DNA of 38,755 bases, from NCBI GenBank assembly GCA_041913505.1, contig JAYSFC010000016.1, forward strand, positions 1 to 38,755. The letters run 5' to 3'. Under the pieces are notes generated by a model. That model saw only the letters and a list, made by a program, of their open reading frames with translations, was not told the DNA's origin and ran no database searches. Positions within the stretch are counted from its first letter, which is position 1. Each line of letters begins with the position of its first letter. This document shows positions 1 through 7,192 of the stretch, in pieces. The position numbers and the translations under genes were made by a program. The stretch is from JAYSFC01 sp041913505 (GTDB lineage: Bacteria > Pseudomonadota > Gammaproteobacteria > Burkholderiales > Burkholderiaceae_C).

Positions 1-239
1 CGGGCCGCCAGGACCTGGCCGACAAGGAAAAGGCCGAGATGGCCGTGCTGCAGGCTTACCTGCCCGAGCGCATGTCGGAGAGCGAAGTGACCGCTGCCGT
101 CAAGGCCATCGTGGCCGAGGTGGGCGCCGCCGGCCCTGGCGACATGGGCAAGGTCATGGGCGTGGTGAAGACCCGCCTGGCCGGCAAGGCCGACATGGGC
201 CAGGTCTCGGCCGCCGTGAAGGCCGCGCTGGCAGGCTGA
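1..239 (+). CDS. GatB/YqeY domain protein, C-terminal part (5' end outside window)
   Basis: The frame is open from base 3 and ends with TGA at 237-239, so only about 78 C-terminal residues are visible. The segment with QAYLPERMSE, the repeated VKAIVAEVGA / VKAALAG helices and the two Gly-Lys-Val/Ala hinges matches the tail domain of YqeY proteins. This helical domain is shared with the GatB subunit of tRNA-dependent amidotransferases, where it contacts tRNA. Free-standing YqeY proteins are about 150 residues, so roughly half is missing here. Its cellular role is not established. It converges on the following LysR gene with only two bases between the stop codons. The internal ATG at 39 is not the start. 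Confidence 0.85.
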   Translation, partial: GRQDLADKEKAEMAVLQAYLPERMSESEVTAAVKAIVAEVGAAGPGDMGKVMGVVKTRLAGKADMGQVSAAVKAALAG

Positions 240-241
240 CG

Positions 242-1165
242 TCAAGCCATGGGGGTGGTGGGCGCGGCCCACTCCCGCTCGAAGTACTCCTGCAGGAACT
301 CCACGCACACGCGCACCTTGGCCGACAGCTGCAGCCGCGTGGGGTAGACGGCCCACACATTGGCCTCCTGCCGCCACTCGGGCAGCACCTGCACCAGCCG
401 CCCCGCACGCAGGTGCGCGCCCACATCCCACAGCGAGCGCAGCGCGATGCCGCGCCCGTCCACGGCCCACTGCACCACCATCTCGCCGTTGTTGGCCGAC
501 AGCGGTCCCGTCACCTTCACCGCCTGCTCGGCCGCACCCGAGCGCAGGCGCCACAGGCCGAAGGGGTGGTCGCGCTCCTTGATCACCAGGCAGTCGTGCG
601 CGGGCAGTTCGGCCGGCGTGCGCGGCATGCCCCGGCGCGCCAGGTAATCGGGCGCGGCGCAGAGCACGCGGTGGTTGTCGGCCAGGCGCCGCGCGATGAG
701 GTGGGGCGCGATCTCGTCGCCCACGCGCACGTCGAGATCAAATCCCTCGCCCGCCACATCCACCAGCCGGTCGAACACCTCCAGCCGTACCTGCAGGCCC
801 GGGTGCCGCTGTACCAGCCTGGAGAGCGCGGGCGCGACCACGTTGCGCCCGAAGCCAAAGCTGCTGGAGACGCGCAGCAGCCCCTGCGGCTCGCGGCGCG
901 TGACGGCCACCTCCTGCAACAGCTGGTCCATATCGTCCAGGATGCGCTGCGCCCAGTGGAACACGCGCTCGCCCTGATCGGTGACGGCCACGCGGCGCGT
1001 GGTGCGGTGCAACAGCGGCACGCCCAGCTCCTGCTCCAGCAGGCGTATGCGCTTGCTCACATAGGCGGGCGAAGCCCCCAGTTCCTGCGCCGCCGCGGCA
1101 AAGCCCGCCTTGCGCACCACGGTGCAGAAGACGCGCAAATCGTCGGTAGGCGGAATTTTCTGCAC
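242..1165 (-). CDS. LysR-family regulator, DmlR-like, divergent from the dehydrogenase gene
   Basis: A 307-residue LysR regulator if translation starts at the GTG at 1165 (VQKIPPTDDL). Longer in-frame starts would run into the divergent gene and add sequence unlike the family. The winged helix-turn-helix covers about residues 8-66, with ASPAYVSKRIRLLEQELG and the typical HRTTRRVAVTDQG end. The effector domain follows from about residue 92. The DmlR/TtuA-type subgroup usually controls an adjacent decarboxylating dehydrogenase, here at 1257-2348, in response to D-malate or tartrate. The GTG start lies inside an 18-bp near-palindrome (1163-1180), which suggests autoregulation. No clear ribosome-binding site precedes the GTG, so the start is the least certain part. 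Confidence 0.85.
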   Translation of the reverse strand: MQKIPPTDDLRVFCTVVRKAGFAAAAQELGASPAYVSKRIRLLEQELGVPLLHRTTRRVAVTDQGERVFHWAQRILDDMDQLLQEVAVTRREPQGLLRVSSSFGFGRNVVAPALSRLVQRHPGLQVRLEVFDRLVDVAGEGFDLDVRVGDEIAPHLIARRLADNHRVLCAAPDYLARRGMPRTPAELPAHDCLVIKERDHPFGLWRLRSGAAEQAVKVTGPLSANNGEMVVQWAVDGRGIALRSLWDVGAHLRAGRLVQVLPEWRQEANVWAVYPTRLQLSAKVRVCVEFLQEYFEREWAAPTTPMA

Positions 1166-1180
1166 AGTTCGTGAACAGTG
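1163..1180. promoter_or_regulatory. 18-bp palindrome, candidate LysR operator
   Basis: Bases 1163-1180 read CACnGTTCnnGAACnGTG, with 14 of 18 positions symmetric. It lies in the 91-bp divergent interval, 77 bp upstream of the dehydrogenase ATG, and covers the proposed GTG start of the LysR gene. This is the usual position for a LysR recognition site that activates the divergent gene and represses its own. The symmetry is seen directly; the binding protein is inferred. Confidence 0.55.
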
Positions 1181-1256
1181 GGACCACGCAAGCGTGCATT
1201 GTATGAATCCCGTCACCAGTGAACAATGGCGGCCAACATCCCCTGGAGAACCATCC

Positions 1257-2348
1257 ATGCAGCAACACACCCACAAGATCGCCGTGATCGCCGGAGACGG
1301 CATCGGCAAGGAAGTCATGCCCGAAGGCCTGCGCGCCCTCCAGGCCGCGGCCCAGCGCTTCGGCCTGCCGCTCGAGTTCCACACCTTCGACTGGGCGCAC
1401 TGCGACTATTACGCGCAGCACGGAAAAATGATGCCGGACGACTGGAAGCAACAGCTCTCGGGCATGGACGCCATCTTCTTCGGCGCTGTGGGCTGGCCCG
1501 CCACCGTGCCCGACCACGTCTCGCTGTGGGGCTCGCTGCTCAAGTTCCGCCGCGAGTTCGACCAGTACATCAACCTGCGCCCGGTGCGCCTGTTCGAGGG
1601 CGTGCCCTGCCCGCTGGCCGGCCGCAAGCCCGGCGACATCGACTACTACGTGGTGCGCGAGAACACCGAGGGCGAATACACCTCGCTCGGCGGCATCATG
1701 TACGAAGGCACGGACCGCGAGATCGTGATCCAGGAATCGGTCTACTCGCGCCATGGCGCCAACCGCCTGCTCAAGTTCGCCTTCGACCTGGCCCAGAGCC
1801 GCCCCAAGAAGCACGTGACCCTGGCCACCAAGAGCAACGGCATCGCCATCAGCATGCCCTGGTGGGACAAGCGCGCCGACGAAGTTGCCAAGGACTACCC
1901 CGAAGTCGCGCTCGACAAGCAGCACATCGACATCCTCACCGCGCGCTTCGTGCTGCAGCCCGGCCGCTTCGACGTGGTGGCCGCCACCAACCTGTTTGGC
2001 GACATCCTCTCCGACCTGGGCCCCGCCACCACGGGCACCATCGGCCTGGCGCCTTCGGCCAACCTCAACCCCGAGCGGCGCTTCCCCAGCCTGTTCGAGC
2101 CCGTGCACGGCTCGGCGCCCGACATCTACGGCAAGAACATCGCCAACCCCATCGCGATGATCTGGTCCGGCGCGCTGATGCTGGACTTCCTCACGCAGGG
2201 CCAGGGCGCAGGCCGCGCGGCGCATGACGCCATCGTGGCGGCCATTGAAGAGGTCATCAAGAGCGGACCGCGCACGCCCGACCTGGGCGGCACGGCCAAC
2301 ACCACGCAAGTGGGCGAGGCCATTGCGGCGGCGATTGCCCAGGGCTAA
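1257..2348 (+). CDS. ttuC: Tartrate dehydrogenase / D-malate dehydrogenase (decarboxylating)
   Basis: A 363-residue member of the isocitrate/isopropylmalate dehydrogenase superfamily, close to the usual 361 residues of TtuC/DmlA. The start is the ATG at 1257, preceded by GGAG; an upstream in-frame ATG would run into the divergent regulator's operator. The N-terminus carries the Rossmann-like IAGDGIGKEV. FFGAVGWPATVPDH is characteristic of this subfamily. RPVRL supplies substrate-binding arginines, VRENTEGEY follows, and NLFGDILSDLG contains the metal-binding aspartates. Products of this family oxidise D-malate to pyruvate and CO2, or act on tartrate, using NAD and Mn or Mg in the cytoplasm. 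The divergent LysR gene is its probable activator. Sequence alone does not decide between D-malate and tartrate as main substrate. Confidence 0.9.
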   Translation: MQQHTHKIAVIAGDGIGKEVMPEGLRALQAAAQRFGLPLEFHTFDWAHCDYYAQHGKMMPDDWKQQLSGMDAIFFGAVGWPATVPDHVSLWGSLLKFRREFDQYINLRPVRLFEGVPCPLAGRKPGDIDYYVVRENTEGEYTSLGGIMYEGTDREIVIQESVYSRHGANRLLKFAFDLAQSRPKKHVTLATKSNGIAISMPWWDKRADEVAKDYPEVALDKQHIDILTARFVLQPGRFDVVAATNLFGDILSDLGPATTGTIGLAPSANLNPERRFPSLFEPVHGSAPDIYGKNIANPIAMIWSGALMLDFLTQGQGAGRAAHDAIVAAIEEVIKSGPRTPDLGGTANTTQVGEAIAAAIAQG

Positions 2349-2382
2349 GCCCCAGCCCGCTCCACGCCAACCCGGGCGCGCC

Positions 2383-2796
2383 TTACCGGGCGCGTTTGGG
2401 CTTTGCCTGGGCCGACAGGTTGAGGGCGACCGCCTCCCGGATGAGCGCCTGGAACGCCCGTGCATCGACCTCCTCGCCTTCGCGGATGTCGATCGCGCGC
2501 CGGGTGTTGCCCTCCAGGCTCGCATTGAACAACCGGGCCGGGTCCGGCAACGCAGCACCCTTGGCGAAGGTCAGCTTCACGACCGACTTGTAGGACTCGC
2601 CAGTGCAGAGAATCCCGCCGTGCGACCACACGGGCGTTCCCATCCACTTCCACTCCTCGACCACCTCCGGGTCCGCCTCCCGGATCAACTGCCGCATCCG
2701 GCCCAAGGCGCTGGCGCGCCAATCGGCCAGAGCCGCAAGCTTTCGGTCGATCAACGCCGTGGCGGACAAGCCTTCGGTGGAATCCGTTTCCCGCAT
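2383..2796 (-). CDS. DUF1801 domain protein
   Basis: A 137-residue cytoplasmic protein. The start is the ATG at 2796, with GGGGGA seven bases upstream; the GTG at 2802 is too close to that site. Helical segments with LIREADPEVVEEWKWMGTPV, then WSHGGILCT and the strand VVKLTFAKGA, are hallmarks of the DUF1801 (YdhG/iron-chaperone-like) fold. A basic tail AKPKRAR ends it. Some relatives resemble frataxin in fold and have been called iron chaperones; no function is proven for this subgroup. It converges on the dehydrogenase gene (34 bp between ends) and is divergent from the cytochrome b561 gene. Nothing ties it functionally to either neighbour. Confidence 0.8.
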   Translation of the reverse strand: MRETDSTEGLSATALIDRKLAALADWRASALGRMRQLIREADPEVVEEWKWMGTPVWSHGGILCTGESYKSVVKLTFAKGAALPDPARLFNASLEGNTRRAIDIREGEEVDARAFQALIREAVALNLSAQAKPKRAR

Positions 2797-2910
2797 ACGC
2801 ACATCCCCCGTTTCCCTTGGCGTGCTGCCGCAACGCCATGATTTTCACCGCCGGTTCATCGCCGCTTCACCCTCGGGTCGCACAATCGCCCCAAAACCCG
2901 AGGTGACCTC

Positions 2911-3480
2911 ATGAACCCCCAACCTTCATCCTATTACGACCCTCTCAGCCGGGCCTTTCATTGGGTAACAGCCATCGCCGTGGCCATTGCCTTCATTCTC
3001 GGGCCGGAGGGTTTCGGCCGGCTCATGCACCAGGGCGTCGATCCAGGAACGCGCAGCAGCATCGTCTGGCACGAATCCCTGGGCCTGCTGGTGCTGGGCC
3101 TGACCGTGCTGCGCCTGGTCTGGGTGGCATTGCGCCCCGCCGCGCCGCGCATCCCCATGGCCGGCTGGATGCATGCGGCGGCCAAGCTGATGCACCTGGC
3201 GCTGTGGGCCCTCCTGCTGGCGCTGCCGGCCACCGCCGTCCTGGCCCTGGGCAGCGAAGGCCATCCGCTGACGCTGCTGGGCGGCGTGCGGATTGAGCAG
3301 ATGCCCTGGGTAGCCAACTCCGCGATCGCTGGGCTGGCCGACTGGGGGGATGTGCATGGATTCCTGGGTGACGCCATCGTTTGGCTTGCGGGTCTGCATG
3401 CGGCGGCCGCCCTGTTCCACCACGTGGTCCTCAAGGATGGCGTGCTGCGGGCCATGCTGCCCCTCGGCAAGACGCCCTGA
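2911..3480 (+). CDS. Cytochrome b561 family, di-haem membrane protein
   Basis: A 189-residue inner-membrane protein with four hydrophobic helices at about 15-30, 52-73, 90-112 and 150-171, the standard length and topology of bacterial cytochrome b561. Likely haem-ligand histidines are His17 (RAFHWV), His54 (VWHESLG), and His149 and His163 near helix four. The opening YDPLSRAFHW is typical. These proteins pass electrons between quinol and a periplasmic partner, and some oxidise superoxide. AGGTGA lies just upstream of the ATG at 2911. It is a lone gene with no obvious partner next door, ending 23 bp from the convergent LysR gene. Confidence 0.88.
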   Translation: MNPQPSSYYDPLSRAFHWVTAIAVAIAFILGPEGFGRLMHQGVDPGTRSSIVWHESLGLLVLGLTVLRLVWVALRPAAPRIPMAGWMHAAAKLMHLALWALLLALPATAVLALGSEGHPLTLLGGVRIEQMPWVANSAIAGLADWGDVHGFLGDAIVWLAGLHAAAALFHHVVLKDGVLRAMLPLGKTP

Positions 3481-3503
3481 GGGATCGCAGCGCGGGCCGG
3501 GCC

Positions 3504-4442
3504 CTAGCGCCCCAAGCCGGCAGCCACCACCCGCAGGCTCTCCGCCAGCAACCCTGTCACCGGCGTCATCGGTTGCCCCCGCAGTGTGATCAGCCCCACG
3601 GGCGGCAGCTCCACGGGCACGCTGAGCTTCAGCACCGCCACCATGCCCTGCCGCTCGAAATGCCGGGCCACCGTGCGCGCCATGAAGGCCACGGCGCCGC
3701 GCTGGTGCAGGAAGGTGATTTGCGACAGGAACGAGGCCGATTCGACGATGTCGACCGGCGGGTGCAGGTCGTTGGCGAAAAACTGCTGTTCCAGCTTCAC
3801 CCGCAGCGAGGCCCACGGCGGCGGCAGAACACAGGGCTGACTGACCATGTCGGCCCAGGGCACGGCGCGCTTGCGCGCGAGCGGGTGGCCCGGGCGCACC
3901 ACGGCCACCATCGGGTCTTCGTAGAGCGGCTCGGTCTCCAGGTCGGGCGCGGCGTAGCCGGGCTCCAGTCGGCCCACGAACAGGTCCAGTTCGCCCAGGC
4001 GCAGCTTCGGCAATAGGCGGGTGAGATCGCCCTCCTCGATCAGCACGGTGGTGCGCTGGGAACGCGCCTTGAGCCGCTCCACGGCCTGCGCCAGCAGCAC
4101 GGGCGTGGCCACCACCATGGCGCCCACGCTGGTGCGGCCGCTGGCGCCGCTGGCCTCGGCCGCGATCTCGTCGCGCGTGCGCTCGAAGCCCGCGAGCACC
4201 GAGCGCGCAAAGCGCACCACGCTCACGCCCGCCAGCGTGGGCTCGGTGCCGCGCGTGGAGCGCTCGAACAGCGGCATGCCGAACATGCCCTCGATCTCGG
4301 CCAGGGTCTTGGAGACGGCCGGCTGCGTGACCGAGAGAAACTCTGCCGCGCGGCCCAGGTGGCGGAACTGGTCCAGCGCCACCAGCATCTGCAGGTGGCG
4401 CAGCTTGAGGTTGCTGCGCAGTACGCGGTCGATCTTGGCCAT
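3504..4442 (-). CDS. LysR-family regulator (GbpR-like) of the sugar-acid operon
   Basis: A 312-residue LysR protein. The helix-turn-helix is at about residues 13-72: LKLRHLQMLVALDQFRHLGRAAE, then TQPAVSKTLAEIEGMFGMPLF and ERSTRGTEPTLAG. The effector-binding domain follows from about residue 105. KLRHLQMLVALD and VTQPAVSKTLAEIE are characteristic of the GbpR/galactose-binding-protein-regulator branch, which in betaproteobacteria is often placed opposite sugar-acid uptake or breakdown genes. That is the situation here: the operon at 4574-9480 is divergent, with 131 bp between starts containing nested inverted repeats. It is inferred to sense an aldarate, aldonate or breakdown product and to control the operon. 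Confidence 0.88.
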   Translation of the reverse strand: MAKIDRVLRSNLKLRHLQMLVALDQFRHLGRAAEFLSVTQPAVSKTLAEIEGMFGMPLFERSTRGTEPTLAGVSVVRFARSVLAGFERTRDEIAAEASGASGRTSVGAMVVATPVLLAQAVERLKARSQRTTVLIEEGDLTRLLPKLRLGELDLFVGRLEPGYAAPDLETEPLYEDPMVAVVRPGHPLARKRAVPWADMVSQPCVLPPPWASLRVKLEQQFFANDLHPPVDIVESASFLSQITFLHQRGAVAFMARTVARHFERQGMVAVLKLSVPVELPPVGLITLRGQPMTPVTGLLAESLRVVAAGLGR

Positions 4443-4470
4443 GGCAGGGCCCTTCCTTTGTGCTCCGCTT

Positions 4471-4560
4471 CATAACCAATTACTCATGAAGCCAGTCCAT
4501 ATTTTCATTGGATTGTTATGCATCGGATTTGAACAATGGCGGTTTGTTCGCAATCCAATG
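4471..4560. promoter_or_regulatory. Nested inverted repeats in the divergent promoter of the sugar-acid operon
   Basis: CATTGGATTG (4506-4515) and CAATCCAATG (4551-4560) are perfect inverted copies 35 bp apart. Inside them GAACAA (4531-4536) and TTGTTC (4544-4549) form a second perfect inverted pair. CATAACCAAT (4471-4480) also nearly mirrors ATTGTTATG (4512-4520). The interval is AT-rich compared with its surroundings and directly precedes the ribosome-binding site ACAGGAG of the Bug gene. It could be a multi-site LysR operator or a leader hairpin. Confidence 0.55.
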
Positions 4561-4573
4561 ACAGGAGACAAGC

Positions 4574-5563
4574 ATGCAGACCCCACGCAGCGCCCAGCGC
4601 CGCCTCGTGCTCGGCGCCCTGGGCGCCACCACCCTCGCTGCGGCCACCGGTCGCCTGTTCGCGCAGGCCTGGCCCGAGCGCCCCATCACGTTCATCTGCC
4701 CCTGGCCTGCGGGTGGCACGGCCGACCAGTCGATGCGCGCGCTGTGCGCGGTGGCGGGCCGCGTGCTGGGCCAGAGCATTGCGGTGGAAAACAAGGTGGG
4801 GGCCTCGGGCATGATCGGCGCCAAGGCCCTGGCCTCGGCCAAGGCCGATGGCTACACCATTGGCCAGATCCCGATCTCGGTCACGCGCTTCTCGCAGCTG
4901 GGCACGCTGGCGGCCGACCCGCGCAAGGACTTCACCTACATCGCGCGCACCTCGGGCCAGACCTTTGGCATCGCGGTGCCCGCCAGCTCCCCCTTCAAGA
5001 CGCTGAAGGATTTCGTGGACTTCGCCAAGGCCCACCCCGGCAAGGTGACCTACGCCCATGCGGGCGTGGGCGGCGCCACGCACGTGGGCATGGAGGAATT
5101 CGCCATGGCTGCGGGCATCCAGCTCAACCACGTGCCCTACAAGGGCGGCGCCGAGGCGCTGCAAGGGGTGCTGGGCGGGCACGTGGACGCGCTGGCCGAC
5201 TCCAGCTCCTGGGCGCCCCATGTCGAGGCCGGCAAGCTGCGCCTGCTGGCCACCTGGGGCGAGCAGCGCACCGCGCGCTTCAAGGACACGCCCACGCTCA
5301 AGGAGCTGGGCTACAACGTGGTGGTGGATGCGCCCAACGGCATCGGCGCCCCCAAGGGCGTGGACCCCGCCGTTCTGGCCAGGCTGCGCGAGGCCTTCAA
5401 GCAGGCCGTGGCCAGCCCCGAATTCAAGGCCGTGGCCGACAAACTCGACGCCCCGCTGCTGTACCTCGACGGCCCCGACTACGAGAAATACGTGAATGCG
5501 GTCTACGCCAAGGAGACCGTGCTCATCAACAAGCTCAAGCTGCGCGAGCTGATGCGCGGTTGA
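4574..5563 (+). CDS. Bug-family periplasmic solute-binding protein (TctC-like)
   Basis: A 329-residue secreted binding protein. The first 31 residues form an export signal with a twin-arginine-like start (SAQRRLVLGALGA) and probable cleavage after LFAQA. WPERPITFICPWPAGGTADQ and the later NKVGASGMIGA are Bug/TctC signatures, as are YAHAGVGGATHVG and HVPYKGGAEAL. In Bug proteins the conserved PWPAGG and GxxG loops hold a carboxylate of the ligand through backbone contacts and waters. Bordetella and relatives have many paralogues, often orphans without the TctAB membrane subunits, and none is seen here. As first gene of the operon it probably binds the sugar acid used by the dehydratase downstream. 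The ribosome-binding site AGGAG precedes the ATG. Confidence 0.9.
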   Translation: MQTPRSAQRRLVLGALGATTLAAATGRLFAQAWPERPITFICPWPAGGTADQSMRALCAVAGRVLGQSIAVENKVGASGMIGAKALASAKADGYTIGQIPISVTRFSQLGTLAADPRKDFTYIARTSGQTFGIAVPASSPFKTLKDFVDFAKAHPGKVTYAHAGVGGATHVGMEEFAMAAGIQLNHVPYKGGAEALQGVLGGHVDALADSSSWAPHVEAGKLRLLATWGEQRTARFKDTPTLKELGYNVVVDAPNGIGAPKGVDPAVLARLREAFKQAVASPEFKAVADKLDAPLLYLDGPDYEKYVNAVYAKETVLINKLKLRELMRG

Positions 5564-5592
5564 GCCACATTCCACCCCCTGAGCCTCCGACG

Positions 5593-7128
5593 ATGACCAC
5601 GCCCCTCGCCAGCCCCGCGCTGCTGCACCTGCACCCCAACGACAACGTGTTCGTCGCCAAGACCACGCTGGCGCTGGGCCAGGAGATTCCCGAACTCGGC
5701 GCGCGCACGCGCGCCCAGGTCCCCGCCGGGCACAAGATCGCCGCGCGCCGCATCGCTGCGGGCGAGCAGGTGAAGAAGTACGACACCGTGATCGGCGTCG
5801 CCACGCGCGACCTGGAGGTCGGCGACTACGTACACAGCCACAACCTCCAGCTCGTGGACTACTACCGCGACCCGGCCTTCGGCGCCGACGTGCAGCCCGT
5901 GGACTACGTGCCTGAAGCACAGCGCGCCACCTTCCAGGGCTTCGTGCGCGCGGACGGCCAGGTGGGCACGCGCAACTTCATCGGCATTCTGTCGTCGGTG
6001 AACTGCTCGGCCACCGTCATCAAGAACATCGCCGCGCACTTCACGCCCGAGCGGCTGGCCGCCTTCCCCAACGTGGATGGCGTGGTGGCCTTCGCGCAGA
6101 CCAGCGGCTGCGGCATGTCCTCGCCCAGCGAGCATTTCGACGTGCTGCGCCGCACCCTGGCAGGCTACGCGCGCCACCCCAACCTGGCGGGCGTGCTCAT
6201 CGTGGGCCTGGGCTGCGAGCGCAACCAGGTGGACGGCCTGGTCGAATCGCAGGGCCTGCACGCGGGCCAGATGCTGCGCACGCTGGTGATGCAGGACGTG
6301 GGCGGCACGCGCGCCACCATCGCGGCGGGCATCGCGGCCATCGAGGCCATGCTGCCCGTGGCCAACGGGGCGCGCCGCAGCACCGTGAGCGCCAGCCACC
6401 TCAAGATCGGGCTGGAGTGCGGCGGCTCCGACGGCTTCTCGGGCATCACCGCCAACCCGGCGCTGGGTGCGGCCATGGACATCCTGGTGCGCCATGGCGG
6501 CACGGCCATCCTCAGCGAGACGCCCGAGATCCATGGCGTGGAGTTCATGCTCACGCGCCGCGCCATCAGCCCCGAGGTGGGCCAGAAGCTGCTCGACCGC
6601 CTGGCCTGGTGGGAGAAATACACCGCCGGCCAGAACGCCCAGTTCAACGGCGTGGTGGGCCACGGCAACCAGGCCGGCGGCCTGGCCAACATTTTCGAGA
6701 AATCGCTGGGCAGCGCCATGAAGGGCGGCACCACGCCGCTGCGCGCGGTGTACGAGTACGCCGAGCCGATCACCGAGCACGGCTTCGTGTTCATGGACTC
6801 GCCGGGCTACGACCCCGTGGCGGCCACCGGCCAGATCGCCAGCGGCGCCAACCTGATCTGCTTCACCACGGGGCGCGGCTCCATGTTCGGCAGCAAGCCC
6901 GCGCCCACCATGAAGCTGGCGAGCAACACGCCCATGTACCAGCGCCTCGAAGAAGACATGGACATCAACTGCGGCGTGATCGCGGACGGCGAATGCACGG
7001 TGCCCGAGATGGGCCAGCGCATCTTCGCGCAGATCCTGCGCCACGCCAGCGGCGAAGCCACCAAGAGCGAGGCCCTGGGCCTGGGCGACCACGAGTTCGT
7101 GCCCTGGCATCTTGGCATTGTGAGTTGA
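5593..7128 (+). CDS. UxaA/GarD-family sugar-acid dehydratase (altronate/galactarate type)
   Basis: A 511-residue enzyme starting at the ATG at 5593, 29 bp after the Bug gene; the frame stays open far upstream but that part is antisense to the LysR gene. Residues 15-95 form the small N-terminal SAF domain. The catalytic part from about 115 has FVRADGQVGTRN, QTSGCGMSSPSE, GLGCERNQ, LECGGSDGFSGITANP, FTTGRGSMFG and DINCGVIADGE. These enzymes use an iron or other divalent metal to remove water from altronate or galactarate, giving a 2-keto-3-deoxy acid. The ending LGLGDHEFVPW is closer to UxaA than to GarD as I remember them, so altronate dehydratase-like is slightly preferred. The aldolase two genes on would cleave the product. 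Confidence 0.88.
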   Translation: MTTPLASPALLHLHPNDNVFVAKTTLALGQEIPELGARTRAQVPAGHKIAARRIAAGEQVKKYDTVIGVATRDLEVGDYVHSHNLQLVDYYRDPAFGADVQPVDYVPEAQRATFQGFVRADGQVGTRNFIGILSSVNCSATVIKNIAAHFTPERLAAFPNVDGVVAFAQTSGCGMSSPSEHFDVLRRTLAGYARHPNLAGVLIVGLGCERNQVDGLVESQGLHAGQMLRTLVMQDVGGTRATIAAGIAAIEAMLPVANGARRSTVSASHLKIGLECGGSDGFSGITANPALGAAMDILVRHGGTAILSETPEIHGVEFMLTRRAISPEVGQKLLDRLAWWEKYTAGQNAQFNGVVGHGNQAGGLANIFEKSLGSAMKGGTTPLRAVYEYAEPITEHGFVFMDSPGYDPVAATGQIASGANLICFTTGRGSMFGSKPAPTMKLASNTPMYQRLEEDMDINCGVIADGECTVPEMGQRIFAQILRHASGEATKSEALGLGDHEFVPWHLGIVS

Positions 7129-7130
7129 CG

Positions 7131-7192
7131 CTATTAAAATCATAGCTGCCAGCAACCCGCACATGCGCACTGGCGGCCAATTTGCCTGAAAT
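7131..7192. repeat. Intergenic hairpin repeat, Comamonadaceae type
   Basis: The 64-bp gap between the dehydratase and aldehyde dehydrogenase genes is filled by a motif that begins CTATTAAAATCATAGCTGCC and later has CTGGCGGCCAATTTG. GCTGCCAG pairs with CTGGCGGC across about 17 bases to make a hairpin. From memory, near-copies of this element are scattered between genes in Acidovorax-type genomes; I cannot verify copy number here. It interrupts the operon and may act as an RNA-processing or attenuation site. Confidence 0.6.

Noticed and set aside
4021..5592. Upstream extension of the dehydratase frame by about 520 codons
   Set aside because: The extension is antisense to the LysR gene and out of frame with the Bug gene; family similarity begins only near the ATG at 5593.
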